Under the pieces are notes generated by a model, which ran no database searches, was not told the origin of the DNA, and saw only the letters and a list, made by a program, of their open reading frames with translations. A program made the translations under genes and the position numbers. A DNA stretch of 64,000 nucleotides, from positions 1 through 64,000 of the forward strand of contig NZ_ABCM01000009.1 of the NCBI RefSeq assembly GCF_000170795.1, written 5' to 3'. This document shows, in pieces, positions 18,271 through 27,245 of this stretch (positions within the stretch are counted from its first letter, which is position 1; each line of letters opens with the position of its first letter). The DNA comes from Pedobacter sp. BAL39. Its GTDB lineage: Bacteria; Bacteroidota; Bacteroidia; Sphingobacteriales; Sphingobacteriaceae.

Positions 18271-18822
18271 ATGAACCTTTTATTAACCTCTATGTTGGCT
18301 TTAGCGCTCGGCAGCCAGCTCCCCGCCTCAGCGGCAAGTACAGACACTACAATCCCGGGTAACTTTGATCAAAGTTCGTTATCAGACACCACGAAAAAAG
18401 CCATGTCTGCAAAAGACTGGAAAAAGATGGAAAAGGAAATCAAGAAGAGTATGCCAAAGGACATGGCTAAAATCATGATCAAACAGCTAAAATCCGTTGA
18501 CCCCAATAAAATGGGTGATTTCAAGGTGAAGTCAGGAAATGCTGCGCTTACGAATTACGACCTGAGCTCTTCAGATATGGAAGAAGCTTTTGACAAATCC
18601 GAATATAGGGAAGAGCGAAAGGACATCATTGACGATTTCAAAAGCGAATCTTTTGACAGTGGTTCGGAACGAAGAGAAGCCAGAAAAGAAATGAAGCAGG
18701 AATTGCGCGAACTCAGAAAAGAATTTAAGAGAGAACAAAAAGATACGAAAAAAGAAAGCAAACAAGACCAGAGGGAAATGAAGCGCGATCTTAAGGAGGC
18801 AATGCGGGACATGAAAGGATGA
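18271..18822 (+). CDS. Secreted Lys/Glu-rich protein of unknown function
   Basis: This 183-residue protein starts with a signal peptide ending near ASAAS (residue 23). The mature part is strongly charged. Residues 50-80 are Lys- and Met-rich, and residues 115-183 form a long predicted helix or coiled coil made of Lys, Arg and Glu (for example KQELRELRKEFKREQKDTK). I do not recognise the family. The protein would be periplasmic or surface exposed. It lies upstream of, and convergent with, the RNase HI gene. Confidence 0.7.
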   Translation: MNLLLTSMLALALGSQLPASAASTDTTIPGNFDQSSLSDTTKKAMSAKDWKKMEKEIKKSMPKDMAKIMIKQLKSVDPNKMGDFKVKSGNAALTNYDLSSSDMEEAFDKSEYREERKDIIDDFKSESFDSGSERREARKEMKQELRELRKEFKREQKDTKKESKQDQREMKRDLKEAMRDMKG

Positions 18823-18857
18823 TCATTGCCCTCCCAGCCTATTAACGATAAAAGTGA

Positions 18858-19331
18858 TTAGAGGAGTCTCTGGCTATTTTTCTCCGCTTCAAAAGGAGCA
18901 TCAATCGCCAGGGCTGCTTTATTTTTTGATGCTGCCACGGCAAGCACGTCACACCGCTCATTTTCGGGATGGGCATTGTGTCCTTTGATCCAGGTAAACC
19001 TGACCTGATGTAATTTATAAACCTCTAGGAAACGGAGCCAGAGGTCTTTATTTTTTTTGTCTTTAAAGCCCTTTTTCACCCAGCCAAATACCCATTTCTT
19101 TTCAACAGAATCCACTACATATTTCGAATCAGAAAAGATCATTACTTCCTGTCCAGGTGTTTTTAAGGCATTCAGCCCAACGATCACCGCCAACAGCTCC
19201 ATACGGTTATTGGTGGTCATTCTAAAACCTCCACTCAGTTCTTTGTAATGGTTTCCTGAACGCAAAATCACGCCATATCCACCAGGACCTGGGTTTCCAC
19301 TAGCTGCACCGTCGGTATAAATTTCAATCAT
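18858..19331 (-). CDS. rnhA: Ribonuclease HI
   Basis: This 157-residue enzyme cleaves the RNA strand of RNA/DNA hybrids, for example R-loops and Okazaki primers. The full DEDD catalytic set is visible: YTDGA, NRMELLAVI, FSDSKYV and NERCDVLA. GNPGPGGYG follows the first Asp, as in the E. coli enzyme. A TAGATTTG -7 box lies only 8 bases before the ATG, so the transcript may be almost leaderless. Confidence 0.93.
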   Translation of the reverse strand: MIEIYTDGAASGNPGPGGYGVILRSGNHYKELSGGFRMTTNNRMELLAVIVGLNALKTPGQEVMIFSDSKYVVDSVEKKWVFGWVKKGFKDKKNKDLWLRFLEVYKLHQVRFTWIKGHNAHPENERCDVLAVAASKNKAALAIDAPFEAEKNSQRLL

Positions 19332-19339
19332 AACTGAGA

Positions 19340-19370
19340 CAAATCTATGTTTTTAAGCTTTAAAAGCAAT
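19340..19370 (-). promoter_or_regulatory. Promoter of rnhA
   Basis: On the minus strand ATTG (19370-19367) is spaced 19 bases from TAGATTTG (19347-19340), an exact TAnnTTTG box. The start codon follows 8 bases later. Confidence 0.6.
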
Positions 19371-19459
19371 TTATGTAAGGCAATTTAAATTTTATTCAAA
19401 ATTCAATTCGCTGAATTTTAATTGATTAAAAGAAATTTGCATTTTGGAGGTTAAAAATA

Positions 19460-19490
19460 TTTGCGGGGAATGATTTAAATCGTACTTTTG
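19460..19490 (+). promoter_or_regulatory. Promoter of tRNA-His
   Basis: TTTG (19460-19463) is followed after 19 bases by TACTTTTG (19483-19490). Both boxes match the Bacteroidetes consensus exactly. The tRNA starts 19 bases downstream. Confidence 0.8.
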
Positions 19491-19509
19491 TGGCGTTGCA
19501 AAACATACG

Positions 19510-19583
19510 GTGGTTTTAGCTCAGTTGGTTAGAGCATCGGTTTGTGGTACCGAGGGTCGTGGGTTCGAGCCCCATATTCCACC
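19510..19583 (+). tRNA. tRNA-His (anticodon GTG)
   Basis: A cloverleaf folds with D stem GCTC/GAGC, anticodon stem TCGGT/ACCGA, loop TTGTGGT with anticodon GTG, and T stem GTGGG/CCCAT with TTCGAGC. The base before it, G19509, is the extra G(-1) required for tRNA-His and pairs with discriminator C19583. CCA is not encoded. The acceptor stem appears to have two U-U mismatches (positions 5-68 and 6-67), which is unusual. Confidence 0.93.
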
Positions 19584-19592
19584 CGTATTTTG

Positions 19593-19620
19593 AAAGCAGT
19601 CTGAAAAGACTGCTTTTTTT
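19593..19620 (+). terminator. Terminator of tRNA-His
   Basis: AAAGCAGTCT (19593-19602) pairs with AGACTGCTTT (19607-19616) around a GAAA tetraloop, followed by a T run. Confidence 0.85.
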
Positions 19621-20000
19621 TGTTTTCGGGAAAATTATTAAAAATGAATTTTGATATTTATATATCATGCTTAGCATTAAGTTCAACACTTGGTATCATT
19701 GTGCTCTCAACATCTCTCCATCCCTATCCAAATACTACCACTTCGCAATGCTATTACTTCAGACTGATATAGATTAGCTTTTTACATTTCAATAGACCTT
19801 CCAAAAATATTATACAGAAGCCGACAACAAGTCTTCCCGTCATTAAAACGATCAACCTCTACACCTGGTTGTCGTTATGATTTCCATATGGGCTTAGGCA
19901 AGCTGAATAGAACAGTGATAAAACGCATCTTTTATCACGCTCATTATGAGTACTAAAACAAAAACCCAGTACTCTCCGTTTACTAATTAATCATTTGCAG
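19621..20000. other. Intergenic region with a small hairpin
   Basis: No gene was found in this 380-base AT-rich stretch. A 9-bp perfect inverted repeat, GTGATAAAA (19915-19923) and TTTTATCAC (19930-19938), lies 63 bases before the next start codon. It could be a regulator site or an RNA hairpin. Confidence 0.4.
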
Positions 20001-20531
20001 ATGGAATTAAAAAAAGCGCTAAAAGCAATATTTTTTGCGATGGCAATGTTCTGGCAACTTGCTTGCCTCGTACAGAAAAAAATGGACTTAGCACAAATCA
20101 ACTTTTCTGAAGATATAAAAGAGTTAATCGATAATATGCCCGACCTTCATCAAGGAAAATTGGGTAACAGGCAAGATATGACCTCTTACGGTTTCGACAA
20201 CGATGGTAGATTTACTTTTACCGGATTGGTTCCATCACACATAGAGTTGATATCCTGGAATGGTAAATTAGTGAGCTATGCTTTCAAGATCAGATCCTTC
20301 GCTGACCAGCAAAAAATTGAAAACTTTTTTAAGGTGAAGTATAAGAATGCCAATCTTCAAACCTCAAAATTCATAAACATTTACCAGTACAAGGACGATA
20401 AGATTACTGCAGAACTAAGGACAGTCATTGAAGAAAAATTCCAAGACGGTGCCAGCGGGTATTTTGATGTGAAGAGCATAGATTTTTCGAAAGCATTTGA
20501 AGAAAAATACCCAATTTTAATTCAGAATTGA
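20001..20531 (+). CDS. Hypothetical exported protein
   Basis: This 176-residue protein has a hydrophobic N-terminus (about residues 8-24) containing FAMAMFWQLAC. This may be a lipoprotein signal with a non-canonical lipobox, or a membrane anchor. The rest is mixed alpha/beta with an SWNGKLVSYAFKI strand region. I do not recognise the family. The start is ATG 20001; an in-frame TTG lies two codons upstream. It lies 60 bases before the GH31 gene on the same strand. Confidence 0.55.
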   Translation: MELKKALKAIFFAMAMFWQLACLVQKKMDLAQINFSEDIKELIDNMPDLHQGKLGNRQDMTSYGFDNDGRFTFTGLVPSHIELISWNGKLVSYAFKIRSFADQQKIENFFKVKYKNANLQTSKFINIYQYKDDKITAELRTVIEEKFQDGASGYFDVKSIDFSKAFEEKYPILIQN

Positions 20532-20591
20532 GATGGCAATCATTTTTTTTACCATCCATAAGTTCGATGTTTATAAAAAAAGTATGCGCTT

Positions 20592-22766
20592 ATGTCTAAA
20601 ATTGCCAGGTTTCTGAGTCTGATCACAATTTTATTATTGTTCCACCCTTTATTTACTGAGGCACAGCCTGTCGCCATTGCCCGTTCCGGAATGGTAGGCA
20701 AATCCATTGCACAGTTTGTACCCGAGGGGTTTGACGCGAACAAGACACCATCTCTCATCCTCAAGAGCACGCCAGTCATAAGTGGGCGCCTGCCATCCCA
20801 CTGGAAGATTTATCCTGAGTTCTCGGTAACCGAAGGGAAAGCAAGTGCGATCATACATCTTAAAGGTAAGGTTAGCCTATACGGAGGTGGGGAGGTAACG
20901 GGTACGCTTCTGAGGAATGGGCAGACCATCAGGCTATGGAATACGGACAGCGGGGCTTATGGCGTTGATGGTGGTTCGCGTCTTTACCAGTCCCACCCAT
21001 GGGTGATGGGCTTACGGGAGGATGGAACTGCCTTCGGGGTAATTTTTGATAGCTTCTGGAAGGCCGAGCTACGTACAGATGATGACAAGATTGAATTCAA
21101 TACTGAAGGAGCACTTTTCAATGTATATGTGATCGACCGCAATTCGCCCCAGGAAGTATTGCAAGGTCTTGCAGAGCTGATCGGTACTATAGACTTGCCA
21201 CCGCGCTGGTCACTTGGTTACCAGCAATGTCGGTTTTCCTATGGTACTGAACAGCGGGTAAGAGAAATTGCGAGTACCTTCAGGGCGAAGCAACTCCCCT
21301 GCGATGTCATCTGGATGGACATCGACTATATGGACGGCTATCGGGTGTTCACCTTCAACAAAGCTACTTTCCCTAACCCGAAACAGTTAAATGCAGACCT
21401 CCATGCAAAGGGTTTTCGTTCTGTATTTATGATTGACCCAGGCGTAAAAGTAGATGCCGGTTATGATGTCTATAACTCTGGAACAAAGCAGGATGTTTGG
21501 TTGAAGGATCCTTCCGGAAAGGAATACCATGGCAAGGTATGGCCGGGCGACTGTGCCTTTCCTGATTTCACCATGCCCCGTACTCAACAGTGGTGGGCAG
21601 ATTTATACAAACCCTTTCTTGCCAATGATATTGATGGAGTTTGGAACGACATGAACGAACCAGCGGTGAACGACAATGAACTGCCTGAGGCAATGCGACT
21701 GGGGACCATTCCTTACGACATCCCCCATCGCGGTGGAGCCAACCTTCCTGCCGGCCCCCATCTGCTTTATCACAATGCTTACGGCAGACTCATGGTAGAA
21801 GCAACAAGAAAAGGTGTCCTGGCAGCAAAACCGGATAAACGACCCTTTGTCCTTACCCGCTCCAACCTGCTGGGCGGCCAGCGTTATGCTGCAACATGGA
21901 CCGGCGACAACTATGCTGATGAAAAATTCATGAAGGTTACCCTGCCCATGTCGGTGACACTCGGTCTTTCGGGGCAGCCATTCAGCGGCCCTGATATCGG
22001 TGGTTTTCTGGGAAATACAAGTCCGGATTTATGGGGACAGTGGATTGGTTTTGGTGTCTTCCTGCCTTTTGCACGTGGACACGCCTGTGCAGGGACTAAT
22101 GATAAAGAACCCTGGGCCTTTGGGCCTGAGCTGGAGAGAACGTCGAAGATTGCACTTGAACGCCGATATCGCCTGTTGCCGTATCTATACACTTTATTCT
22201 ACAATGCACACAAGACAGGATTACCGGTCATGTGTCCTGCATTTTTTGACGATCCAGGAAATACTGCGCTTAGAAGTGAAGAGCAGATCTTTCTATTGGG
22301 CAAAAACCTGCTGGTTGTTCCAGCCTTTGCCAAAAGCCCCAACTTACCTACCGGTATCTGGGAAACACTGAACCTGGTTGATGGTGACCAATCTGACCGG
22401 TATCAGGCAAAATTACTGGTAAAAGGCGGAGGCATTGTTCCCGCAGGTGAAATTATCCAGAACACGACCGAAGAGTCATTAAGACAACTCACCTTATACA
22501 TTTGCCTGGATGCCAAAGGTAAGGCTGGAGGGGAACTGTACTGGGATGCCGGTGAGGGCTGGGATTTCAAAAAGAACGGTTTTAAACTGCTGAATTTTCA
22601 AGCCAGCAGGAGCAAAAACCTGGTTAGCGTCTCTGTCAAATCTGCATTGGGCAATTATGATCTTAGTCCGGAAATCCGCAAGGTTAAAGCCATTGTCCTG
22701 CATCAGGGAAAACAGTATGAAGGTATTGGCAGCCTTAAAGATGGTGTTCAGGTGAATATGCATTAA
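20592..22766 (+). CDS. Glycoside hydrolase family 31 (alpha-glucosidase-like)
   Basis: This 724-residue exported enzyme hydrolyses alpha-linked glycosides. A signal peptide (1-24) precedes an N-terminal beta-sandwich (about 25-200) and a (beta/alpha)8 catalytic domain. The nucleophile is Asp353 in WNDMNEP, and the likely acid/base is Asp439 in TGDN. LTRSNLLGGQRYAATW fits the GH31 block before it. It could be an alpha-glucosidase or alpha-xylosidase; the sequence alone does not decide. Periplasmic or surface location is inferred. No susC/susD pair is adjacent. Confidence 0.9.
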   Translation: MSKIARFLSLITILLLFHPLFTEAQPVAIARSGMVGKSIAQFVPEGFDANKTPSLILKSTPVISGRLPSHWKIYPEFSVTEGKASAIIHLKGKVSLYGGGEVTGTLLRNGQTIRLWNTDSGAYGVDGGSRLYQSHPWVMGLREDGTAFGVIFDSFWKAELRTDDDKIEFNTEGALFNVYVIDRNSPQEVLQGLAELIGTIDLPPRWSLGYQQCRFSYGTEQRVREIASTFRAKQLPCDVIWMDIDYMDGYRVFTFNKATFPNPKQLNADLHAKGFRSVFMIDPGVKVDAGYDVYNSGTKQDVWLKDPSGKEYHGKVWPGDCAFPDFTMPRTQQWWADLYKPFLANDIDGVWNDMNEPAVNDNELPEAMRLGTIPYDIPHRGGANLPAGPHLLYHNAYGRLMVEATRKGVLAAKPDKRPFVLTRSNLLGGQRYAATWTGDNYADEKFMKVTLPMSVTLGLSGQPFSGPDIGGFLGNTSPDLWGQWIGFGVFLPFARGHACAGTNDKEPWAFGPELERTSKIALERRYRLLPYLYTLFYNAHKTGLPVMCPAFFDDPGNTALRSEEQIFLLGKNLLVVPAFAKSPNLPTGIWETLNLVDGDQSDRYQAKLLVKGGGIVPAGEIIQNTTEESLRQLTLYICLDAKGKAGGELYWDAGEGWDFKKNGFKLLNFQASRSKNLVSVSVKSALGNYDLSPEIRKVKAIVLHQGKQYEGIGSLKDGVQVNMH

Positions 22767-22826
22767 TAAGTCAAGCTATCCAGTCAAAGTATTTAGAGGG
22801 CGTCTTCTAACACCCTCTGAAATTCT

Positions 22827-23882
22827 TCAAGCTTGAAACACTTTACCCACGACAGCGCCATAATGTTTGTCCTGCTCTGACGAATATTCTGCCATCATGC
22901 CCTCTGCCATGGTCACCATTTCCCTGGAGCCGATAAATATGGAGCTGCGTTCATGTAGTTCTGACGGTTCGATTTCCATGATCCTTCTGAAGCCATCGGA
23001 TGCAATGCCACCAGCCTGTTCCACAATAAACGCCATTGGATTACACTCATAGAGCAGTCGCAGTTTTCCATTCGGTGAGCTAGCGGTAGTTGGATAGATG
23101 TAAATCCCCCCTTTGATGAGGTTCCGATGGATGTCGGCCACCATAGATCCAATGTAACGGGAGGTATAAGGCCTGTTTGTTCTTTCATCATGTACCTGCA
23201 CATATTTAAGGTATTTCTTTACACCTTCCGGAAAATGCACATAGTTACCCTCATTGAGCGAATAGATATTCCCATGTTCAGGAATTTTCATGTTTGGGTG
23301 AGAAAGACAAAATTCTCCAATTGATGGATCAAGGGTGAAGCCATTTACGCCCTTACCTGTAGTATACACCAGCATGGTGGACGAGCCATAGATGACATAG
23401 CCTGCTGCCACCTGCTCCGTGCCTTTTTGCAGAACATCGGAAAGCACCGCCTCTCCTTCTGTCGATTTTCTTCTATAGATTGAGAATATGGTTCCCACCG
23501 CTACGTTGCAATCGATGTTTGACGAACCATCCAGCGGATCAATACAGACGATGTATTTGGCGTTTTTAGAAACCGGGGAATCTATCCTGACGAACTCGTC
23601 TTCCTCTTCTGTTGCCACAATACAACACTCCCCACCACTGGTCAGGGCACTGATAAACTGAAGGTTTGCAAACACATCCAGCTTCTTCTGCCCTTCTCCC
23701 TGGATGTTTACTGTTCCTGCCTCCCCGAGAATGTCCACAAGCCCCGCCTTGTTCACCTCCCTGTTGACGATTTTTGATGCAATTCCAATGTCTCTGAGCA
23801 GCCTCGAAAGCTCTCCTTTTGCATATGGAAAATCTGCCTGTTTCTCAATGATAAACTGGCCTAATGTTTTGATACCTGACAT
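22827..23882 (-). CDS. fbp: Fructose-1,6-bisphosphatase, class I
   Basis: This 351-residue enzyme removes the 1-phosphate from fructose 1,6-bisphosphate in gluconeogenesis. The metal-binding motif [14 protein letters not shown] lies near residues 110-125. [20 protein letters not shown] and an E-Q-A-G-G near 285-290 complete the sugar-phosphate site. Length and motifs match the class I family. It precedes a YfcE-like phosphoesterase gene on the opposite side, with only 22 bases between them. Confidence 0.93.
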   Translation of the reverse strand: MSGIKTLGQFIIEKQADFPYAKGELSRLLRDIGIASKIVNREVNKAGLVDILGEAGTVNIQGEGQKKLDVFANLQFISALTSGGECCIVATEEEDEFVRIDSPVSKNAKYIVCIDPLDGSSNIDCNVAVGTIFSIYRRKSTEGEAVLSDVLQKGTEQVAAGYVIYGSSTMLVYTTGKGVNGFTLDPSIGEFCLSHPNMKIPEHGNIYSLNEGNYVHFPEGVKKYLKYVQVHDERTNRPYTSRYIGSMVADIHRNLIKGGIYIYPTTASSPNGKLRLLYECNPMAFIVEQAGGIASDGFRRIMEIEPSELHERSSIFIGSREMVTMAEGMMAEYSSEQDKHYGAVVGKVFQA

Positions 23883-23904
23883 ACTACTTAGTGTACTTAA
23901 TACG

Positions 23905-24396
23905 TTATCTATTGCCTATTTCTATGGCTTCTAAGGTATGTATTTTTTCTTCTGAAACACAAAATCTGATCAATGTTTTCACCCGATGCCAGCCGGAATT
24001 ACCCGCCGAACCGGGATTTATATGCAGACAATTGATTTTTTTATCAAATAAAACTTTAAGGATATGGGAATGTCCGGAGATGAACAACATCGGGGGCTTA
24101 GTGTATATTTCACGCTTTACCTCCGGCGCATAACGGCCCGGGTATCCGCCTATATGTGTCATCCATACATCTACATTTTCACAGTGAAAACGAAGGTGTT
24201 CCGGGAAAGCACTTCTGATGGTTTTGTCGTCGATATTACCATATACGCCTTTTAATGGTTTAAAGGCTGCCAGCTGATCAGCCACCCCGGGACCGAAGTC
24301 GCCGGCATGCCAGATTTCATCACAGCCATCAAAATGTTTAAAAACAGCATCGTCCAGGAAACCATGCGTATCAGAAATGAGCCCTATTTTTTTCAA
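23905..24396 (-). CDS. YfcE/MJ0936-family metallophosphoesterase
   Basis: This 163-residue protein has the metallophosphoesterase signature: SDTHG at residues 8-12, GDFG near 32, GNIDD near 54 and GHSH near 112. Such proteins hydrolyse phosphodiesters with two metal ions. It starts with TTG (24396), because no in-frame ATG exists upstream before a stop and the family starts [21 protein letters not shown] -7 box lies 22 bases before this TTG. It is upstream of fbp on the same strand and could be cotranscribed with it. Confidence 0.85.
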   Translation of the reverse strand: MKKIGLISDTHGFLDDAVFKHFDGCDEIWHAGDFGPGVADQLAAFKPLKGVYGNIDDKTIRSAFPEHLRFHCENVDVWMTHIGGYPGRYAPEVKREIYTKPPMLFISGHSHILKVLFDKKINCLHINPGSAGNSGWHRVKTLIRFCVSEEKIHTLEAIEIGNR

Positions 24397-24418
24397 GATG
24401 TCAAGTATATATAAGGTA

Positions 24419-24426
24419 CAAAGTTA
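24419..24426 (-). promoter_or_regulatory. -7 box of the phosphoesterase gene
   Basis: The minus strand reads TAACTTTG, an exact TAnnTTTG match. No good -33 box was found. It supports the TTG start at 24396. Confidence 0.45.
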
Positions 24427-24637
24427 GCCATTCCTGAACTGGTAAACCAGCATTGCAAGCAATCCCATTTGATTCGATTGATGAGATACTCCTTTCAAAT
24501 AGCCGCTCACCTGTCCATTGAAAGAATAATGCATATCTGATTTCAGAGCGTTTGGGCGAGAGCAGAATGTTTGTTACAGGCAAGAGTAAAATATCCCATA
24601 AAAAAGACATTCATTCCTTAAGACGGACACGAATGCA

Positions 24638-25345
24638 CTAAAAAGCCAGGAAGAAATCTTTTAAAAGGGATCGGTAGGCATCTGTATATACGCCCTGGGA
24701 TTGATAGATGTAAAAAGTCTCTTTTTTGATTGATGAGAGATGAGGAGAAAGACACAGGATGCGTCTGATAACTGGTTTAGATTCATCAGAACAAACATCT
24801 ATCTGATGGCGGAGAAACAAATTGAAACTGGCAGCAGAATTCAGCATCCAATCTGCCTGTTTCACAGGCAAAATTAACCAGAAGACACCATCAGAAGCTA
24901 ATAATTCTGCAGCTTTCGTCAGTAATCCATCAAAAAACTGCTCATCGGCATGCCTGGCAATTCCTTTTCTGACTTCCGGGTTTTTAAGGTCATTGACAAA
25001 AAAAGGAGGATTGGAAACAATGAGGTCATAAGGATGAGTACTTTCATAGTCCATAATTGAAGTATGATGAGCTGTTGTACGCGATGAAAAGTCTGACGAC
25101 CGGAAGTTCAGCCCTGCTCGTTCAGCAGCAACGCCATCAATCTCAACAGCATCTACCTGAGCCAATGGAAAACGCTGGGCGAGCATGAGTGCAATCACAC
25201 CTGTACCCGTACCGATATCCAATATTCTTCCGGAATCCATATTAGCCGTAGCAACCGCAGCCAGCAATACTCCGTCTGTATTGATTTTCATGGCACAACC
25301 AGACTGATCTACTCCGAATTTTTTAAATCTAAAGACATTACCCAT
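24638..25345 (-). CDS. trmN6: tRNA1(Val) (adenine(37)-N6)-methyltransferase, TrmN6
   Basis: This 235-residue SAM-dependent methyltransferase modifies A37 of tRNA1(Val). Motif I is LDIGTGTGVIALMLAQR (about residues 41-57) and the adenine-methylase motif NPPFF lies near residue 115. YFKKFG-like N-terminal residues (VFRFKKFGVDQSGCAMKINT) match YfiC/TrmN6. It lies 11 bases after a hypothetical gene on the same strand, so both are probably cotranscribed. Confidence 0.88.
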   Translation of the reverse strand: MGNVFRFKKFGVDQSGCAMKINTDGVLLAAVATANMDSGRILDIGTGTGVIALMLAQRFPLAQVDAVEIDGVAAERAGLNFRSSDFSSRTTAHHTSIMDYESTHPYDLIVSNPPFFVNDLKNPEVRKGIARHADEQFFDGLLTKAAELLASDGVFWLILPVKQADWMLNSAASFNLFLRHQIDVCSDESKPVIRRILCLSPHLSSIKKETFYIYQSQGVYTDAYRSLLKDFFLAF

Positions 25346-25356
25346 ATCACAATCTG

Positions 25357-25971
25357 CTAAAAGAAATGAGTAATACCATTGTAGCCGGCATTGAATACCT
25401 CAAAAAGATGGAATAGCTGCAGAAGGTTCTTTTCATCACCAAAATCTTCTACATCGTCCACCACGCTAAGCAGCGTATCCATGTTCCAGCGCTCTTCATA
25501 CAACTCCGCATCCATTTCAGCACCTTCCTGTATGTACAGCTGCGCGGCGGAATACATGACAAATCTTAAATTGAGGTACATATAATGAATGCCGTGTACA
25601 ATGTTCTCATAACCATCCTCTTCCCAGTTGCTGATAAAATTATTGAAAATATGAGAAGCCAGTTTGTTTGCGTCGTCATCATTCATGACTTCAAAATCGT
25701 CCATTGAATTGATCATCAGGTAAGTGGCGATGGTCTCATCTATTGCTTTCACGGATTTCATCAGCATCTTCACCAAGGGATCTTCTGACGCCTCCAGCAG
25801 GTCGAACTCCACCCCGGTAAAGGTCTCAGGATCCACTGTACCTTTGAGGTCGGTCATCTCCTTTTCCAGGATGACCATCATGCCATACTTGCAGATCTCA
25901 AACGAGCTGAAGCTCATGAGTTGTGCAATAGCAGCCCGAAGGGTATGATCGGAAAAATGTTGGAATGCCAT
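25357..25971 (-). CDS. Hypothetical cytosolic protein
   Basis: This 204-residue helical acidic protein is not recognised by me. It is rich in Asp, Glu and Met, with no signal peptide or membrane segment. Several hydrophobic helices alternate with acidic stretches, and Trp occurs at two spots near NWEED and EERWNMD. It lies upstream of trmN6 with 11 bases between them, which suggests cotranscription but does not prove a shared function. Confidence 0.65.
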   Translation of the reverse strand: MAFQHFSDHTLRAAIAQLMSFSSFEICKYGMMVILEKEMTDLKGTVDPETFTGVEFDLLEASEDPLVKMLMKSVKAIDETIATYLMINSMDDFEVMNDDDANKLASHIFNNFISNWEEDGYENIVHGIHYMYLNLRFVMYSAAQLYIQEGAEMDAELYEERWNMDTLLSVVDDVEDFGDEKNLLQLFHLFEVFNAGYNGITHFF

Positions 25972-26080
25972 ACAGCGAATTTGTGATAATTATCCAAATT
26001 AGCCTAATTATTTGACAACATTTATTGCAGCCGTTGCACCTGATATTGCAACTTACAATACCTCAGTGCCTTCGAAAAAC

Positions 26081-26116
26081 AAAAAAGCCCCGATCCTGAA
26101 CACATCAGAATGGGGC
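26081..26116 (-). terminator. Terminator of the tonB gene
   Basis: On the minus strand GCCCC...GGGGC (26116-26087) forms a hairpin with a small bulge near the middle, followed by TTTTTT. Confidence 0.65.
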
Positions 26117-26138
26117 AGAACAGATCAAAACTACCTCC

Positions 26139-26984
26139 CTACTGTGGCATCGCGAAACCAATGGGAATCGTATACCGCACCCGCACAGCCTGATCATTTT
26201 GCCGTCCTGGTTTCCACTTTGGTGATTTAGCAATTACACGGGCGGCCTCCTCATCGCAACCTGCACCAATCCCATTCACCACGGTAACATTGGAAACCGA
26301 TCCATCTCTTTCTACCACAAAGCTGATCAGCACCTTTCCCTGTACGCCTTTTTCCTGTGCCTGATATGGATACCTTAAATTGCGCTGGATAAACTTGGCC
26401 CAGGCTTTCATTCCTCCATCAAACTCAGGATAGACCTCTACGCCACTACTATTATATATAGTATTGTCTACCGTCGTTCCATTACCTGTGCCAGTGCCTA
26501 CCGCACCATTGCCATCACCTGTTATCGGCAGCGACTGCAGATTTGTCTCCTTGCCTTCCTGTGTCACTGGCCCAACAATGGCGTTGTCGAGGTCCTTCAG
26601 CATGGGAGGCTCTGCAGTGGTGTGCTCAACCACTACCACTTTCGACGGGATTTTCACCATTTTCAGTTTTTCTTTCGGCGCTTCAGCTTTTGCGGCGGCA
26701 GGCTCTTCTTCTTTTTTCAGCGGGAGGTCAATCGGCGGAGGCAATGGCGCAATCTCTACAGGCCCCTGATCAAATATTGCGACAACTTCATGAGGTTTCA
26801 GTTTCTGATAAATCATTGGTACCACAAATGACGATATGAACAAAGCTGAAGCAATCCACAAAGCTTTCATCTGAATGTTACCAGACTCTGCCCTTAACAG
26901 ATAAGCGCCATAGTTTTTATTTCTTCCTTTGAATACAAGGTCGAGCCACTCAGCCTTGTAAAGATTTGATGAATTGTTCAGCAT
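26139..26984 (-). CDS. tonB: Energy transducer TonB
   Basis: This 281-residue protein couples the proton motive force, through ExbB/ExbD, to outer-membrane TonB-dependent receptors. A cytosolic N-terminus (1-42) is followed by one TM helix (about 43-60), a proline-rich linker with PLPPPIDLPLKKEEE at about 80-95, and the C-terminal TonB domain (about 190-281) with YPEFDGGMKAWAKFIQRN and KVLISFVVERDGSVSNV. This N-terminal form is typical of Pedobacter. It is likely to serve receptors such as the one at 36514. ExbB and ExbD are not in the window. Confidence 0.92.
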   Translation of the reverse strand: MLNNSSNLYKAEWLDLVFKGRNKNYGAYLLRAESGNIQMKALWIASALFISSFVVPMIYQKLKPHEVVAIFDQGPVEIAPLPPPIDLPLKKEEEPAAAKAEAPKEKLKMVKIPSKVVVVEHTTAEPPMLKDLDNAIVGPVTQEGKETNLQSLPITGDGNGAVGTGTGNGTTVDNTIYNSSGVEVYPEFDGGMKAWAKFIQRNLRYPYQAQEKGVQGKVLISFVVERDGSVSNVTVVNGIGAGCDEEAARVIAKSPKWKPGRQNDQAVRVRYTIPIGFAMPQ

Positions 26985-27152
26985 ATTTTTTTAGGTTTTA
27001 TTTCTCTCATGATGTGAGCAATCCATCAATTCCATAAACAAAATCGTGTTCATATTCACATTAAACCCTTATTGTCGAAAATACACCAAGATCAGCGAAA
27101 GGTCATTTACCTGACACTCATCACAAAATGTTTTAAAAACCTCAAATATTTC

Positions 27153-27182
27153 TTTGATTATTTATTGACATTCGTATTTTTA
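27153..27182 (+). promoter_or_regulatory. Possible promoter of glnN
   Basis: TTTG (27153-27156) and TATTTTTA (27175-27182) are 18 bases apart. A second -7 box, TATTTTTG (27217-27224), is closer to the start codon but has no clear -33. Which is used is not known. Confidence 0.4.
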
Positions 27183-27245
27183 CAAACAATTCGGGACCAA
27201 TTCCAAACGAAACTTATATTTTTGACCAAATTATTAATCAAATAA

